Shown here in pieces: positions 35,051-49,000 of a stretch of 64,000 nt of DNA (positions are counted from its first letter, which is position 1; each line of letters opens with the position of its first letter). Location of the stretch: assembly GCA_001972305.1 (NCBI GenBank), contig BDDD01000879.1, forward strand, positions 136,506 to 200,505. Direction: 5' to 3'. The notes beneath the pieces are model-generated. The model worked only from the letters and a program-made list of their open reading frames with translations, was not told the DNA's origin and ran no database searches. Both the position numbers and the translations under genes were made by a program. The DNA comes from Cephalotus follicularis. Its lineage: Eukaryota; Streptophyta; Magnoliopsida; Oxalidales; Cephalotaceae.

Positions 35051-36265
35051 TGTAACGCCCGGTATTTTCCTGAATGTAATATTTCGATTTATGATGTAAT
35101 CATTAAACTTGATTTAATGAGAATGTTGAGTTTTGAACTCAAAGGATGCTTGCAAACCCTACTTATGACTTTGGAAATGGAATGTATGTTAAAAGCTTGA
35201 AACGACACTGTTTTGGGACAAAGACATCGACGTCTTTGGAAAGACGTCGACGCCTTTGGGGGTGAAATACAAAAAGAATGAACGTCGACATTGAGAGAAG
35301 GCATCGACACCTTCTTACAAAAATGGAAAAGACATCGACGTCCAAGGAAAGACGTCGACGCCTTTGTAGGAACGTCTGTCGAGCTTTTTCGCTGGCAGAG
35401 TAACATGCAAGGGGAATTGTTTAGAGGCTTTACCTAATGCCTTTTCAAGTGCGTTTCGATGTGTTGAGCATATTGGTGTACTGGCCAGGAGCACTAAAAC
35501 CTACCCTCACATGGAACATGCAAGGAATTGTGCCATCCTATCATGCAACCTGCAAAAGGGAGATTAGAAAACAAAAAGAAATGCAGAAAACCTGGAAGTG
35601 GGAGAGAGCACGAGGGGGGCCTGTGAAATGGCAGAAGAAGGAGGTTAGGTAGGAGCCATCTGCATAAGAATATCCCTCCCCACTTATCTCTCTCGTTTTA
35701 AAAACACCAGAAGAAAGAGAGGGAAGAAAACAGTGAGTGTGAGCCACCATTGTTAAGTTTGCTTGAAGCTTGAGGTTGGAGCTCGTGGGTAGCAGTTGCT
35801 AAGGGATCTTGGAGCTGCTGGAAGCCAGAACTTGGGAACTTAAAGAGGTGGACTTTCCAGTTCCTAACTTGGAACAATAAGGTAGGGGAAAGTGATGGAT
35901 TTATACATGCATTTTGAGTTCTAAGTTAATGAATAAACATGGTGAATTACATGTTAATGACTGGATTGTGATTCTGGAATTGTTGTAGTGTTACTGTGAT
36001 ACACTGAGTTGAACACGCATGTACTATTACATGAATACGTGAATCTGTTGTGTAAAGGATGGATTTGTTAATGGTCTGGTGTGTCAAAACAGTGGAAAAC
36101 ACGTTCTGGGCTGTAAAGACATCGACGTCCGTGTAAAGACGTCGATGCCTTCGTGTGGATATGTGAAAGACATCGATGCTTTGATAAAAGACATCGACGC
36201 CTTTTCTGGGAAATTGTTGAACTGTGATATTCGTTTCAGATGGCCATTTAAGCTGCCATTGGTTA
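35051..36265 (+). mobile_element. A-like LTR piece nested in the OTA-like LTR
   Basis: Starts TGTAACGCCCGG and follows LTR A through the first palindrome cluster (about 35221-35370), leader hairpin (35860-35875) and second cluster (about 36110-36205), then stops matching. About 1.2 kb, incomplete. This is a third insertion level inside element G, which itself lies in B. The right border is approximate. Confidence 0.75.
35860..35875 (+). promoter_or_regulatory. Covarying leader hairpin, nested A-like LTR
   Basis: GTTCC-TAACTT-GGAAC, five pairs, then AATAAGGTAGGGG. Pair 2 is G-C as in A and pair 5 is C-G as in C: a third arm combination. Confidence 0.75.
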
Positions 36266-36758
36266 TCAAGGTATGATCGTTTAATTAAAGTGAATTTTTC
36301 AATACAATCTATGGTGAGTTTCTATACCCTAAAACCAATTTTTCATTATATATTTTCTGTAGTTTTATTTATTACTTTAATTAGTTTTAATTTGCACGTA
36401 TTAATTTCTATTATTTTCAATTATTTTAGTCTATTATTTTATTTTATTTATTTCTTACCCGTTTTCAATTGTTTTATTATTTTTGCATAATTAGGAGTAG
36501 TTTTTTATAGTTTATCTCAAATTTGGTATACTTCTCCTAGGTTGAATAAATTATAATTAGTTTAACGTTTCCCTGCGTTCGACCCGTTACTGCATTATCC
36601 GTGCACTTGCGGCTATAAATTTTAAAACATTCTTTTTAAGTGAACATTGAACCTGGGAAGCTTAAGGCTGGGGAGTTGGGAACTCGAACTTGGAGCTACT
36701 ACGGTGAACCTCGGAGCTCGAAAGCCACTGGTCGGTAAAGCTTAAAGAGGTGGACTTC

Positions 36759-36776
36759 AATTCCTAACTTGGAATC
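36759..36776 (+). promoter_or_regulatory. Leader hairpin, 5' LTR G
   Basis: AATTCC-TAACTT-GGAATC, five pairs, then AGAGGTAGGGA. The 3' LTR copy is 44028-44045 (GATTCG-TAACTT-GGAATC). Confidence 0.7.
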
Positions 36777-38512
36777 AGAGGTAGGGATCATATGACTGTA
36801 TTTTTTAGTTCAGTTATAATGAGAGTCGTTTGATGAAACACATGAATGGTGGGTTATGGTTTGTCTTGAACGATAAACTGTTATGCCTATACTGTTTTGG
36901 GTGAATATGGACTAAGTATTGCATGTGTTGTTTTGCTTGGATCCTTCGTTGTGTGACTTGGTTGTTCGTTACGATGGAAGAGACGCTGTTATGGTCTCAC
37001 AGACGTTGACGCCTAGAGTGCGTGTCGACACCTTGGTTAGTCATATGAGAGAAAAGGATGCACGACGCTTTGACATCTAAGGTTCCTTACCTTAGAGCGT
37101 CGACGCCAAGAGGATACACGTTGACGCCTAAGTGTCTGTTAGGGACATGGTGTGCTATTAATGTTGACTCCTAGCGCTTGTATTTATGCCTAGAGTGAAT
37201 GTTGGTGCTTGAGGGGGTTTCCATGTATGTTGACGCCTAGAGTGGGCGTTGACGCCTAAGAGAACTGTTTTACATGATGACGCGTATAGGGTATACGTTG
37301 ACACCAAAAGAGACTGGTCATGTTTTGGAGCACAAGGAGCATTCCACGTTGATGCATAGAGTTAGGTGTTGACGCCAAAAGGGTCTGTCAACATTTTGAG
37401 CATATGTTTGCCTGCATATTGTTATGGTTGATCGAGCTTACCTCGCCTTCTGTTGGTTAGCGCTGATATTTGTGTGATTGAACTATCAAACTATTCCGAA
37501 AATGTTTTTGTCATTTCGAAAAAGTATATACAATGATTTTGCTATAAATGATTTCTTCATATGAAATATTATATTTCAATGGATTGAAACGAGGTTTCAA
37601 AAGACTGTTACATATATTTAATAAACATATGAGTATATCAAGCATTTATTACACGTAAACTACTTGGAAATGGATTTGAATTGCTAATTATACAATTTGA
37701 ATAAATGTGGTATTTCAAGCATTATTATATATAGCTACTTGGGAATGAGTTAATGGATTCTTCCCAACACCACGGGACGGTTAGCCTGCCAGCTCTCCTA
37801 TCTTGGGGCCAGTTAGTTCGTTTGACTGTGGGATGCTATTCTTAGCCTTGGATGGTCAGCCCGCATGCCTTCCTAGCCTTGGCCGGTTAACATCATTGAG
37901 TGGTCGGGCTTCCTAGCTTTGTGCCGATGGCCTCGATACACATGGATTGTGGTTGTAGCCACTAGGCATGATTGTTGCGTATTGATAAGATACATATATA
38001 TGTATATATGTATATACATTGTGCATTGCATCATGAATGCATTCATTTCATGACATCTGTTATCGTTCTTCCCAAAGTACTTTTATGTTTTCTCTACTTA
38101 GCCAGTGGATTTGGCTAACCCTATCAATTTCAAATTGATGCAGGGGACTTGACGTTGTTCAAGCGTGGGGAAAGCAAAGTGAAAACAAAGTTGTATTTGT
38201 TATGAGAAATAGATTGTTGTAATAATGGAATTATGTGTTGAGAGGATTATTGATGGATTATGTTTGATAACGCTCCGTTGTGGGTAATTAACAATGTCGG
38301 TATTGTGTCATTATTAAATGTTGGTAACATGTAGTATGGGATGCATGTTATTTCCTAATTTCAGCTTATGGTTAAATGCTTCCGCAATGTTATTGTATGT
38401 TGAAAAGTTTTAAAATTTGCCATAAATTACATAAGCTGAATATAAGTATATGTTTATTGCCATGACCTAAGGGTCTGTTTTGTGTTGTTAAAAGAACGAG
38501 GTGTGACAACAG

Positions 38513-38524
38513 TGGTATCAGAGC
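38513..38524 (+). other. Primer-binding site of element G
   Basis: TGGTATCAGAGC four bases after the LTR end. Confidence 0.93.
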
Positions 38525-38619
38525 ATATATGATATTATATGAATAGCTTGGATAAGTTTCTTGACAATTAACTATTATTTCCTAGAGATGACTAATCACA
38601 TCTTCCTTATAAAAAACAA

Positions 38620-39770
38620 AATGGACGGCTGAAGGAGACGGGGAAGGGCTTGAACTGTCGATCAAGATGTTCCTTATGAGGCAAATGTTGGAGGAGACCC
38701 GATGGGTAATGTTCCCTAAGGAATGAGTGAGGGGAGGGATCTGATGGATTGTATTGCTGACTACTTTTAGCAGCAAATGGCTGCCAATGCAGCTAACTTG
38801 GAGGAAATGAGGTAGTTGTACGCCCAAGCACAGCCTCAGCACGTGGCTCCTGGCCGTGGTGCACGTGATGATGGTAATCAATTTAAAAGGAATCTTGAGA
38901 GATTCATGAGGCATAAACCTCTAGCCTTTAGGGGTGATCTTGACGCCACTATTGCAGAGAGGTGGTTACAAGATCTGGAGAAAATCTTTGAGGTAATGGA
39001 TTGCACAGATGACCAAAAGTTGAAATTTGTCGTGTATCATTTATGGGGAGAGGCCACTCATTGGTGGGAGATGGTCGAGGCAAAGTGGGAGTTAGCTAGA
39101 CTCGGTAGTACTTGGGAGAGGTTCCAAGAAGATTTCCTTGCAACCTATATGCCACGGATAGAGTAGGAGCGGAGAGAGACGGAACACTTGGAGTTGCGTC
39201 AGGGAGAGATGACTGCGGCCAAATACCAGGCCAGATTTATGGAGCTGGACAAACACTTGGCTTATCTGGTAGCTAATGAAGAAAAGATAATTCAGAGGTT
39301 CTTGAGGGGGTTGCGATCGGATCTTCGGTAAAGAATTAGAGCCATGGAGTTGGGAAATTTTGCCTACGTCGGTCAGAAAGCGAGATTGTTGGAGAGCATA
39401 TCAAATGATGAGCGTGCTGAGAGGGACCATATGCAGCAGAGCAGACAGACCTCTACGCAGTTTAGGCCAGCATAGTCAAAGTGGCAAGGTAGTGGTTCTT
39501 TGACTAAATCATCAAAGAACAGGTCTCAGCAGTCAGCCACTCAAGGCACTCCCAGTCAGGGGAGTAACACTAGATCTAGAGGTTATTTTCATTGTGGTCG
39601 TGCCAGCCATCAGTAGAAGGATTGTTAGGTAAAGAATGGGCTATGTGTGAGATGCGGAGTGTCCGCTCATACAACGGTAGATTGTCGGAGGGGTAGAGGG
39701 ACAATGCCTACTGGACCTGCTGGTAGCGGCTAGACCTTCACAGCAAACAGATACCGGCAAAAGTATCATG
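38620..39770 (+). pseudogene. gag of element G (fossil)
   Basis: Core words FMRHKPLAFRGDLDATIAER and LWGEATHWWEMVEAKWE, and a zinc-knuckle region near 39580-39690. About 70% similar to A and C by eye. Heavily decayed. Confidence 0.85.
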
Positions 39771-42700
39771 AGAGGTAAAGTTTTTACCCTTACTCATACT
39801 GAAGTCCCAGATTCTACTTCTGTTATCGGAGGCACACTTTACATTTGCGACTTTTCTGTTAGAGTGTTGTTGGATCTGGGAGCATCGCATTCTTTTGTTG
39901 CCTCCCGTTTTGCATCTTGTTTGGATATAGCACCCGACTATATGCCATATGTTATCGACGTGAGTACACCTGCTGGAGATTCCATGTGTACGGATTCTAT
40001 GTATAGAGGTTGCAAGATTCCATGGCGGGTATTCCGTTGCATGCAGATTTGATTGTGTTACCCATTCATGATTTTGATGTCATCTTGGGTATGGATTGGC
40101 TGTTAGCTCATCGTGCTCATATGGACTGCTATAGCAAGACAGTGGATTTTTGTCTGCCCGATGATACTGCTTTCTAGTTTGTGGGAGACATGGGATTTTC
40201 CACACCGATTATATCCTTCACTCATGCATCGAGGTATCTTGAGAAGGGATGCGAGGGATGTCTGGCTTATGTGATTAACCGGAGGAAGGAGAAGGGTTTG
40301 ACCCTTCAGGAGATTCCTGTGGTGAGTGAATTTCTCAATGTATTTCCTGCAGATTTAGTATCGTTGCCACCGAAAAGGAGCATGGAGTTCGTTATTGATA
40401 TCATACCTAGTACAGTTCCTATTTCTAAGGCACCGTACAGGATGGCTCTTGCAAAGTGAAGACAGTTGAAATTGCAGCTACAAGATTTGATTGACAAGGG
40501 TTTCGTTTGACCTAGTGTTTCCCCGTGGGGTGCACCGGTTTTGTTTGTGAGGAAGAAAGATGGGTCAATGAGACTCTGTATTGACTATCGAATGCTGAAT
40601 AAAGCAACGATTAAGAACAAGTATCCCCTTCCACATATCGAGGAGTTGTTGGATCTGTTACAGGGTCGAGGGTGTTTTCTAAACTCGATTTGAGATCGGG
40701 TTATCACAAGTTGAGGGTGAGGGAAGTAGATATCAAAAAGACTGCTTTTCGAACACGATATGGTCACTACGAGTTTCTAATAATGCCGTTTGGTGTCACC
40801 AATGCACCGGCAGCGTTCATGTCATTGATGAATGATGTGTTTCGACCATTTCTGGATCAATTTGTTATAGTGTTTATTTATGACATACTTGTATATTCGA
40901 GGGATGAGGAGGAGCATGCACACCATCTGATAGTAGTTTTGCAGATTTTCAAAGAACATCAGTTATATGCCAAATTCAGCAAGTTCGAATTTTGGCTTGA
41001 TCACGTGATCTTTCTTAGTCACATAGTGTCTGGAGATGGTTTGGCGGTGGATCCGTCAAAGACTGAGGTTGTGCGGGATTGGCCATAACCGAAGAACGTT
41101 ACTGAGGTGCGCAATTTTCTCGGATTAGCGGGTTACTATAGGAGATTCATCCAGAATTTCTCGAGAATAGCCACACCATTGACGCAGTTAACCCAGAAGA
41201 AGACCTTGTTTGTCTGGGATGAGAATTGTGAAGTTAGTTTCCTTGAGATGAAGGATCGGTTCATTTCTGCTCCTATCTTGGCATTACCCGATGGCAATGA
41301 GGATTTTACAATATACAGTGATGCTTCGGGTAAAAGTTTGGGTTGCGTGCTAATGCAATGGGGTGGGGTGATTGCTTATGCTTTGAGGAAGTTTAAACCA
41401 TATGAAGAAAATTGCCCGATGCATGATCTCGAATTGGTCGCTATTGTATTTGCTCTTCATAAATGGAGACATTATTTGTATGGAGCATAGTTTGAGATAT
41501 TCACTGATCATAAGAATTTAAGGTACTTGTTTTGCCAGGAGGCACTGAACAAGAGGCAACGTCGATGGGTCAAATTCTTTAATGATTATGATTGCAACAT
41601 CCAGTACCATCCTGGGAAGGAGAATGTAGTTGCTGAGGCCTTAAGTCGTAAGGCTATGATAGCTAGTACGATGGTCTCACAGTGGAAACTACTAGAGGAT
41701 CTCCAAAGATGGACCCCATTGACACAGTAACCTGGTATTTTTATTACTAATCTTCGAGCACATCCAGCATTACTTGATGAGATAAAGAATGCTTAGCTGT
41801 ATGATCCTAAATTACAGAAGATTCGAGAGAGTCTAGGATCAGAGTCTGATTTTCAGGTACATTCTGATGGTACACTGAAGTTTCGAGGACGGGTTTGTCT
41901 TCCAGATGAAGATGGGTTGAAGGATGCGTTACTTTCTGAGGTTCATAAATCTTGGTATAGTATCCATCCTGGTAGCACGAAGATGTATCAGGATATGAGG
42001 CTGAATTACTGGTGGCCTGAGATGAAGCGGCAAATTGCTGAGTATGTTGCTAAATGTCTGACTTACCAGAAAGTCATGGATGAACACCAGAGACTGACGA
42101 GATTGTTATAGCCACTACCAGTAGCTGAGTTTAAATTGGAACACGCAACTATGGATTTTTTTTCTGGTTTTCCGATGACACAGAACCGTCATAATGCAAT
42201 GTGGGTCATTGTTGACAGGCTCACGAAGTCAGCTCACTTTCTAGCTATGCATGTTACCGATTCAGCGAGCAAGTTGGCTTGGCTATATATTAAGGAGATT
42301 GTGATGCTACATGGTGTTCCAGTCAGTATTGTATGTGATCGGGATTCAATCTTCACTTCCAACTTTTGGAAGAGATTCTAGACAGCTTTTGGGACAAAGC
42401 TAAATTTTAGCACAGCTTTTCATCCGCAGACAGACGGACAGTGAAAGCGTATTATCCAGACTTTGGAAGATATGCTCCGAGCTTGTGTTATTGAATTCAG
42501 CGGTACTTAGGAAGATCATGTCCCCTTGATAGAATTTTTCTACAACAATAGCTATCACTCGAGTATTGGTATGGCTCCGTACGAGGCCCTTTATGGAAGG
42601 AAGTGCAGATCACCCATATGTTGGGATGAGATTGGAGAGCGACTGGTGCTTGGCTGAGACCTAATTGAGGAAACTATAGAGAGAGTCAGGGGATTAAAGA

Positions 42701-43190
42701 GAGACTACTTGCAGCGCAGAGTCGGCAGAAGAGTTATGTCGATAGTGTAAAGAGGAGACCTTTGGCTTTCGACGTCTAAGATCATGTATTTCTGAAGGTT
42801 TCTCCTTGGAAGGGCATACAAAGATTTGGGAAGAGGGGCAAGCTAGCTCCACGCTACATCGGTCCTTTTCAGATTCTTGAGAGGGTTGGGAAGTTAGCAT
42901 ATCAGCTCGCCCTGCCTCCCACACTGTCGGGTGTGCATGATGTCTTCCTTGTTTCTATGCTATGAGGCTACATCCGAGATCCATCACATGTCTTGGATTA
43001 TGACTCGGTGTCGGTGCAAGATGATCTTTCTTACGAGGAGTTGCCTATGAGGATTCTGGACTAGAAGACTTAAGTGTTGAGAAACCGAACCATTCCTATG
43101 GTGAAGGTTAAATGGTAGTTCCATCACCCTGATGAAGGAACATGGGAGCGTGAAGATGAGGTGAGGGATGGCTACCCTCATTTATTCTAG
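39770..43190 (+). pseudogene. pol of element G (fossil)
   Basis: Protease (about 39800-40170, GASHSFVASRFASCLD), reverse transcriptase (about 40340-41180, [32 protein letters not shown]), RNase H (about 41290-41640, [15 protein letters not shown]), integrase (about 41920-42960, [30 protein letters not shown]) and a weak chromodomain-like tail (about 43040-43190). Order is gypsy. The most decayed pol of the Tekay-type copies here. Confidence 0.88.
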
Positions 43191-43220
43191 GGTTGTTAAA
43201 TTCGAGGACGAATTTCCTTG

Positions 43221-43233
43221 AAGGAGGGGTGGA
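43221..43233 (+). other. Polypurine tract of element G
   Basis: AAGGAGGGGTGGA before the 3' LTR. Confidence 0.9.
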
Positions 43234-43737
43234 TGGAACGTCTGGAATTTCCTTTAATGTATTATTGTATTTCTCATTATAACTTAAATGATGAATTAAT
43301 GAGAATTATGTAATCTGCGCTTACTTTTGAATTCTGAGTGGAAAAGTGTTAAGGAGCGGCATTGAATTGAAAATACAAAGGAAAAGGGCGCTTAAGTGTC
43401 AACTCCAAGAGATGACGTCGACGCCAAGGAACAATGAGGCGCGCTTAAGGCTTTTGGCCTTAAGCCATCGACACCAAGTGATGACGTCGACGTACATCGA
43501 TGAAGAACAAAGGGGTAGGCGTTAACGAGGTTCAGGGAGCCTGTTAGCGCCAAGGAAGAAGGTCAATGTGTCAACGCCTAGGCATGACGTGGATGCAGAA
43601 GACTGTCAGTAGAGTAAGTTAAAATGCTGACAAAAGACACATGAAAGGGAAGAGTAAGACACTTTATCTCTTCACCATGCTCTGCAATGACAGAAAGGGA
43701 GAAAGAAGTGATTGATGGGTGTCATGTCAGCAGAGAG

Positions 43738-43780
<43 letters not shown>

Positions 43781-45525
43781 GCATGGTACCTTGCATGCGG
43801 GTGAGAGAGAGAATGAGAGAAACTCTCCATAAAACACACCACTCACCTTCACCTTCTTATGCCTCCACCGAAAGAGAAAGGAAATAGTGAGAAAAGAAAG
43901 CAGTATCCTCCATTGTTGCACCTGGGAAGCTTAAGGCTAGGGAGTTGGGAACTCAAACTTGGAGCTACTACGCCGAACCTCGAAGCTCAAAAGCCACTGG
44001 TCGGTAAAGCTTAAAGAGGTGGACTTCGATTCGTAACTTGGAATCAGAGGTAGGGATCATATGACTGTATTTTTTAGTTCAGTTATAATGAGAGTCGTTT
44101 CATGAAACGCGTGAATGGTGGGTTGTGGTTTGTCTTGAATGATAACTTGTTATGCCTATACTATTTTGGGTGAATATGGACTAAGTGTTGAATGTGTTGT
44201 TTTGCTTGGATCCTTTGTTGTTTGACTTGGTTGTGCATTACAATGGAAGAGACGCTATTATGGTCTCACAGACGTTGATGGCTAGAGTGCACGTCGACGC
44301 CTTGGTCTGTCATATGAAAGAAAAGAACGCACGACGCATTGACGTCTAAGGTTCCTTACCTTAGAGCGTCGACCCCAAGAGAATACATGTTGACGCCTAA
44401 GTGTCTGTCAGGGACATGGTGTGCTATTAACGTTGACACCTAGGGCTTGTATTGACGCCTAGTGCGAATGTTGGCACCTTAGGGGGTTGCCATGCACGTT
44501 GATGCCTAAGAGAACTTCTTTACACGTTGACGCTTATAAGGTATACGTTTACACCAAAAGAGACTGATCACGTTTTGGAGCACAAGGTGGCGCACACGTT
44601 GACGCCTGGAGTTAGGTGTTGACGCCAAAAGGGTCTGTCTACATTTTGAGCATATGTTTGCCTGCATATTGTTATGATTGGTCGAGCTTACCTAGCCTTG
44701 TGTCGGTCAGCGTTGATATATGTGTGATCGAACTATCAAACTATTCCTAAAATGTTTTTATCATTTAAGAAAAGTATATACAATGATTTTTCTATAAATC
44801 ATTTCTTCATATGAAATATTATATTTCAATGGATTGAAATGATGTTTCAAAAGACTGTTACAAATTTTGAATAAATATGTTATGACAAGTATTTTATGGT
44901 ATATAATTTACTTAGATTTCAAAAGGATTTGTTACACATATTTAATAAACATATGAGTATTTCAAGCGTTTATTACACATAAACCACTTGGAAATGGATT
45001 TGAATTGTTGATTATACAATTTGAATAAATGTGGTATTTCAAGCGTTATTATATATAGCTACTTGAGAATGAGTTTATGGATTGTTCCTAGCACCACGGG
45101 ACGGTTAGCCTGCCAGCTTACCCATCTCGGGGCCGGTTAGTTTGTTTGATTGTGGGATGTTGTTCCTAGCCTTGGACGGTCAGCTTGCGTGCCTTTCTAG
45201 CCTTGTCCGGTTAACATCATTGAGTGGTCGGGCTTCCTAGATTTGTGTCGGTTGCCTCGATACATATGGATTGTGGTTGTAGTCACTAGGCATGATTGTT
45301 CCGCATTGATAAGATACATATATATGTATATATGTATATACATTGTACATTGCATCATGAATGCATTTATTTCATGACATATGTTATCATTGTTCCCAAG
45401 GTACTTTTATGTTTTCTCTACTTAGCCAGTGGATTCGGCTAAAACTATCAATTTCAGATTGATGTAGGGGTCTTGACGCTGTTCAAGCATGGGGAAAGCG
45501 AAGCGAAAATGAAGTTGTATTTATT
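43234..45525 (+). repeat. 3' LTR of element G, main part
   Basis: Parallels the 5' LTR from its start to about position 38200. Has the TATA-like CATAAAAC (43828-43835), an (AG)n tract, a leader hairpin (44028-44045), palindrome clusters (about 43395-43610 and 44270-44640) and the TTAGCC hairpin (45422-45442). Element D follows directly at 45526; 52020-52115 continues this LTR on the far side of D. Confidence 0.9.
43744..43779. repeat. (AG)n microsatellite
   Basis: About 18 AG units in LTR G; the 5' copy has only a short AG run near 34300. Open frames across it are not genes. Confidence 0.92.
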
Positions 45526-46000
45526 CTGCGACCGGATCTTCGGTCGAGGATTAGGGCTATGGAGCTGAGAAATTTTTTGGAGGTCACTCAAGAAGCGAGG
45601 CTGTTGGAAAGCATATCCAGTGAGGAGCGAGCAGAGAGGGCCTGAGCACAACAAAATAAAAAGAGGTCGACGAGGCCAGCTTCTTCGAACTGGCAAGGCA
45701 GTGGTTCTCCGACGAAATCATCAAAGAACAGATCTGGACAGACTGCCACACAGGGTACTCCTAGCCAAGGGAGTAATGCCGGAACTGGAGCTTGTTATCA
45801 CTGTGGTCGTAAGGGCCACTTGTAGAAAGATTGCTGGAGGATGAACGGATTGTGTTTGAGGTGTGGGGCATCTGGCCATTCCGTGAGAGACTGCCCAAAA
45901 AGTTAGGCTACAGCGCCTACTGAACCAGCTAGTAGCAGCAGGGCCGTAGCGGGGCCTTCACAATGAAGGGACACCGGCAAGGGCATTGCGGAAGGTAGAG
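45526..46000 (+). pseudogene. gag end of element D (fossil)
   Basis: Matches element A from about 1631 onward, including two zinc knuckles (about 45798-45895) ending in GLCLRCGASGHSVRDCP. The first half of gag is absent. Confidence 0.88.
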
Positions 46001-49000
46001 TTTTTACCCTTTCACAGACAGAGGTTCTGGAGTCTACCTCGGTCATTGGAGGTACACTGTATATTTATGGTTTTTCTGCTAGAGTGTTGATGGACCCTGG
46101 AGCATCACATTCTTTTATTTCTTCACAATTTGCATCATACTTAGATGTAGCACCAGACTGCATGCCATACACCTTGGATGTGAGTACACCTGCTGGAGTT
46201 TCCATGTATACAGATACCGTATATAGGAGTTGTGAGATGTCTGTGGCAGGCATTTCCTTGTATGCATATTTGATAGTATTGCCCATTCGCGACTTCGATG
46301 TTATTCTGGGAATGGATTGGCTGTCAGCACATCATGCTTACATCGACTACTACAGCAAGACGGTTGATTTTCGTCTGCCCGGTGGTACTGGTTTCTAGTT
46401 TAAGGGAGACAAGGGGTTTTCTACTCCAATTATATCCTTCATTCGTGCGTCGAAGTATCTCGAGAAAGGATGCGAAGGATATCTCGCTTACGTAATTGAC
46501 CGGAGGAAAGAGAAGGGTCTGAGCCTGGAGGAGATCCCAGTGGTGTGTGAATTTCCAGATGTATTTCGTGGTGACTTGGGATCTTTGCCACCGAGAAGGA
46601 ATTTGGAGTTTGTTATCGATCTTATACCAGGTACATCTCCTATTTCTAAAGCAACGTAAAGAATGGCTCCTGCAGAATTGAGGGAACTGAAATTGCAGTT
46701 GCAAGATCTGATCGATAAGGGTTTTATTCGACCCAGTGTTTCTCCGTGGGGTGCGCCTGTACTGTTTGTCAAGAAGAAGGACGAGTTGATGAGGCTCTAC
46801 ATTGACTACAGAGTGTTAAACAAGGCAACTATCAAGAACAAGTATCCTTTACCTCACATCGAGGATTTGTTCGACCAGTTGCAAGGGGCGAGAGTATTCT
46901 CGAAACTTGATTTGAGGTCAGGCTATCACCAGTTGAGGGTGAGGGAAGGAGATATTGAGAAGACTGCTTTCCGGACAAGGTATGGTCACTACGAGTTCCT
47001 CGTGATGCCTTTTGGTGTTACCAATGTGCCGGCTGCGTTCATGTCATTGATGAAGATGTGTTTTGACCGTACCTGGATTATTTTGTCGTTGTGTTTATTG
47101 ACGACGTACTAGTATACTCAAGGAGTGAGGAGGAGCATGCTTGCCATCTGAGGTTGGTTTTGCAGATTCTCCGAGAGCAGCAGTTGTACGCCAAATTCAG
47201 TAAGTGTGAATTTTGGCTTGACCGTGTGATCTTTCTTGGTCACATTGTATCTGGAGAAGGTTTGGCGGTGGATCCGTCGAAGACAGAGGTGGTACGGGAT
47301 TGGCCACAATCGAAGAATGTGACGGAGGTGCGCAACTTTCTTGGCTTGGCGGGGTATTACAGAAGGTTTATCCAAAAATTTTCAAGGATAGCCGAGCCCT
47401 TGACTAGACTGACCCAGAAGAAGACCTTGTTTATCTGGGATGAAGATTGTGAAGCTAGTTTCCGTGAACTGAAGGATCGGTTGGTTTCCGCACCTATCTT
47501 GGCATTACCTGAGGGTAATGAGGGCTTTGCAATCTATAGTGATGCATCGGGCTAAGGCTTGGGTTGCGTATTGATGCAACATGGTAGAGTGATCGCTTAT
47601 GCTTCGCGGAAGCGAAAGCCATACGAAGAGAATTACCCGACTCACGATCTCGAACTGGCAGCTATTATCTTTGCACTTCAGAAATGGAGACACTACTTGT
47701 ATGGAGCTCAGTTTGAGATCTTTACCGATCATAAGAGTTTGAGGTACCTGTTTTGCCAGGACACACTGAACATGAGACAACGCAGGTGGGTAGAATTCTT
47801 CAATGATTATGACTGCAGTATCCAATACCACCCGGAGAAAGCGAATGTAGTCGCTGATGCCTTGAGCCGCAAGGCTATGGTTGCCAGTACAATGGTGTCG
47901 CAATGGAAGATGTTAGAAGACTTCCAAGAGTGGTCTCCGTTTAATCAGTCACCAGGAATCTTTGTGGCCGACATGCGGGTCCAGTCTGTGTTACTGGATC
48001 ACATCAGGGATGCACAATCGCACGATCCGGAGTTGCAGCGGATCCGAGGGAACCTGGACTCGGAATCTGATTTTCGAGTGCATGCTGATGGTATTCTGAG
48101 ATATCGGGGACGTGTGTGTCTACCGAATTCGCCACGGTTGAAGAATGATTTACTCCGCGGGGCTCATAAATCTCTATACAGTATTCCTCCTGGTAGCACT
48201 AAAACGTATCAAGAAATGAAGAAGTGTTACTAGTGTCCTGGCATGAAGCGAGAGATCGCTGAATATGTGGCAAGGTGTTTGACTTGCCAGACAGTTAAGA
48301 TTGAGCACCAGAGACCGGCAGGTTTGCTATAACCTTTACCAATTCCAGAGTGAAAATGGGAACATGTTACGATGGATTTTGTTTTGGGTTTTCCTCCGAC
48401 TCAGAACCATCACAACGCCGTATGGGTTGTCGTGGACAAACTCACCAAACCAGCACACTTTCTGCCTACACACGTTACCGATTCTGCGAGCAAGCCAGCT
48501 CGTTTGTATGTAAAGGAGATAGTGAGGCTACACGGTGCTCCAGTCAGCATCGTATGTGATAGAGATGCCATCTTCACTTCCAACTTCTGGAAGAGGTTTC
48601 AGACAGCTTTCGGGACGAAGCTGAACCTGAGTACTGCCTTCCACCCTCAGACCGATGGGCAGTCTTAGCGCCATCCAGACCTTGGAGGATATGCCACGGG
48701 CTTGCATTATTGATTTTGCTGGTACTTGGGAGGATCACATTCCTCTGATAGAGTTCTCTTATAATAACAGCTATCATTCCAGTATCGGCATGGCACCGTT
48801 TGAAGCACTGTATGGGAGGAAGTGCAGATGTTCGGTATGTTGGGATGAGGTCGGGGAGCGACCTTTACTCGGGACTGATTTAGTGGAGGAAACTTCGAAA
48901 AAGATCAGGATGATAAAGAAGAAGCTGCTTCCTGCCCAGAGCCGGCAGAATAGCTATACGGACAGTGTCAAGAGGAGACCTTTGACCTTCAGTGTGGGTG

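Larger units (their letters stand above)
34452..36646 (+). mobile_element. OTA-like solo LTR inside LTR G
   Basis: Starts TGTTTAACATAAAAATGTG, ends TTTTTAAGTGAACA, flanked by TTGAA. Its end region (CCCTGCGTTCGACCCG, GTGCACTTGCGGC) resembles LTR ends of the Ogre/Tat/Athila group (family knowledge, moderate certainty). No coding region. Its own sequence is about 1 kb; an A-like LTR piece (35051 to about 36265) is nested in it. Confidence 0.75.
33850..38508 (+). repeat. 5' LTR of element G (with insert)
   Basis: Starts TGTAACGCCCAGAATTTCC and ends GTGTGACA. The own sequence is 33850-34451 and 36652-38508. It has a TATA-like CATAAAAC (34360-34367), a leader hairpin (36759-36776), a GACGTC..GACGCC-type cluster before (about 33995-34160) and after (about 37000-37380), and the TTAGCC hairpin (38098-38118). 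Confidence 0.92.

Noticed and set aside
43687-43887. Glu/Arg-repeat open frame
   Set aside because: Translation of an (AG)n microsatellite in LTR G.
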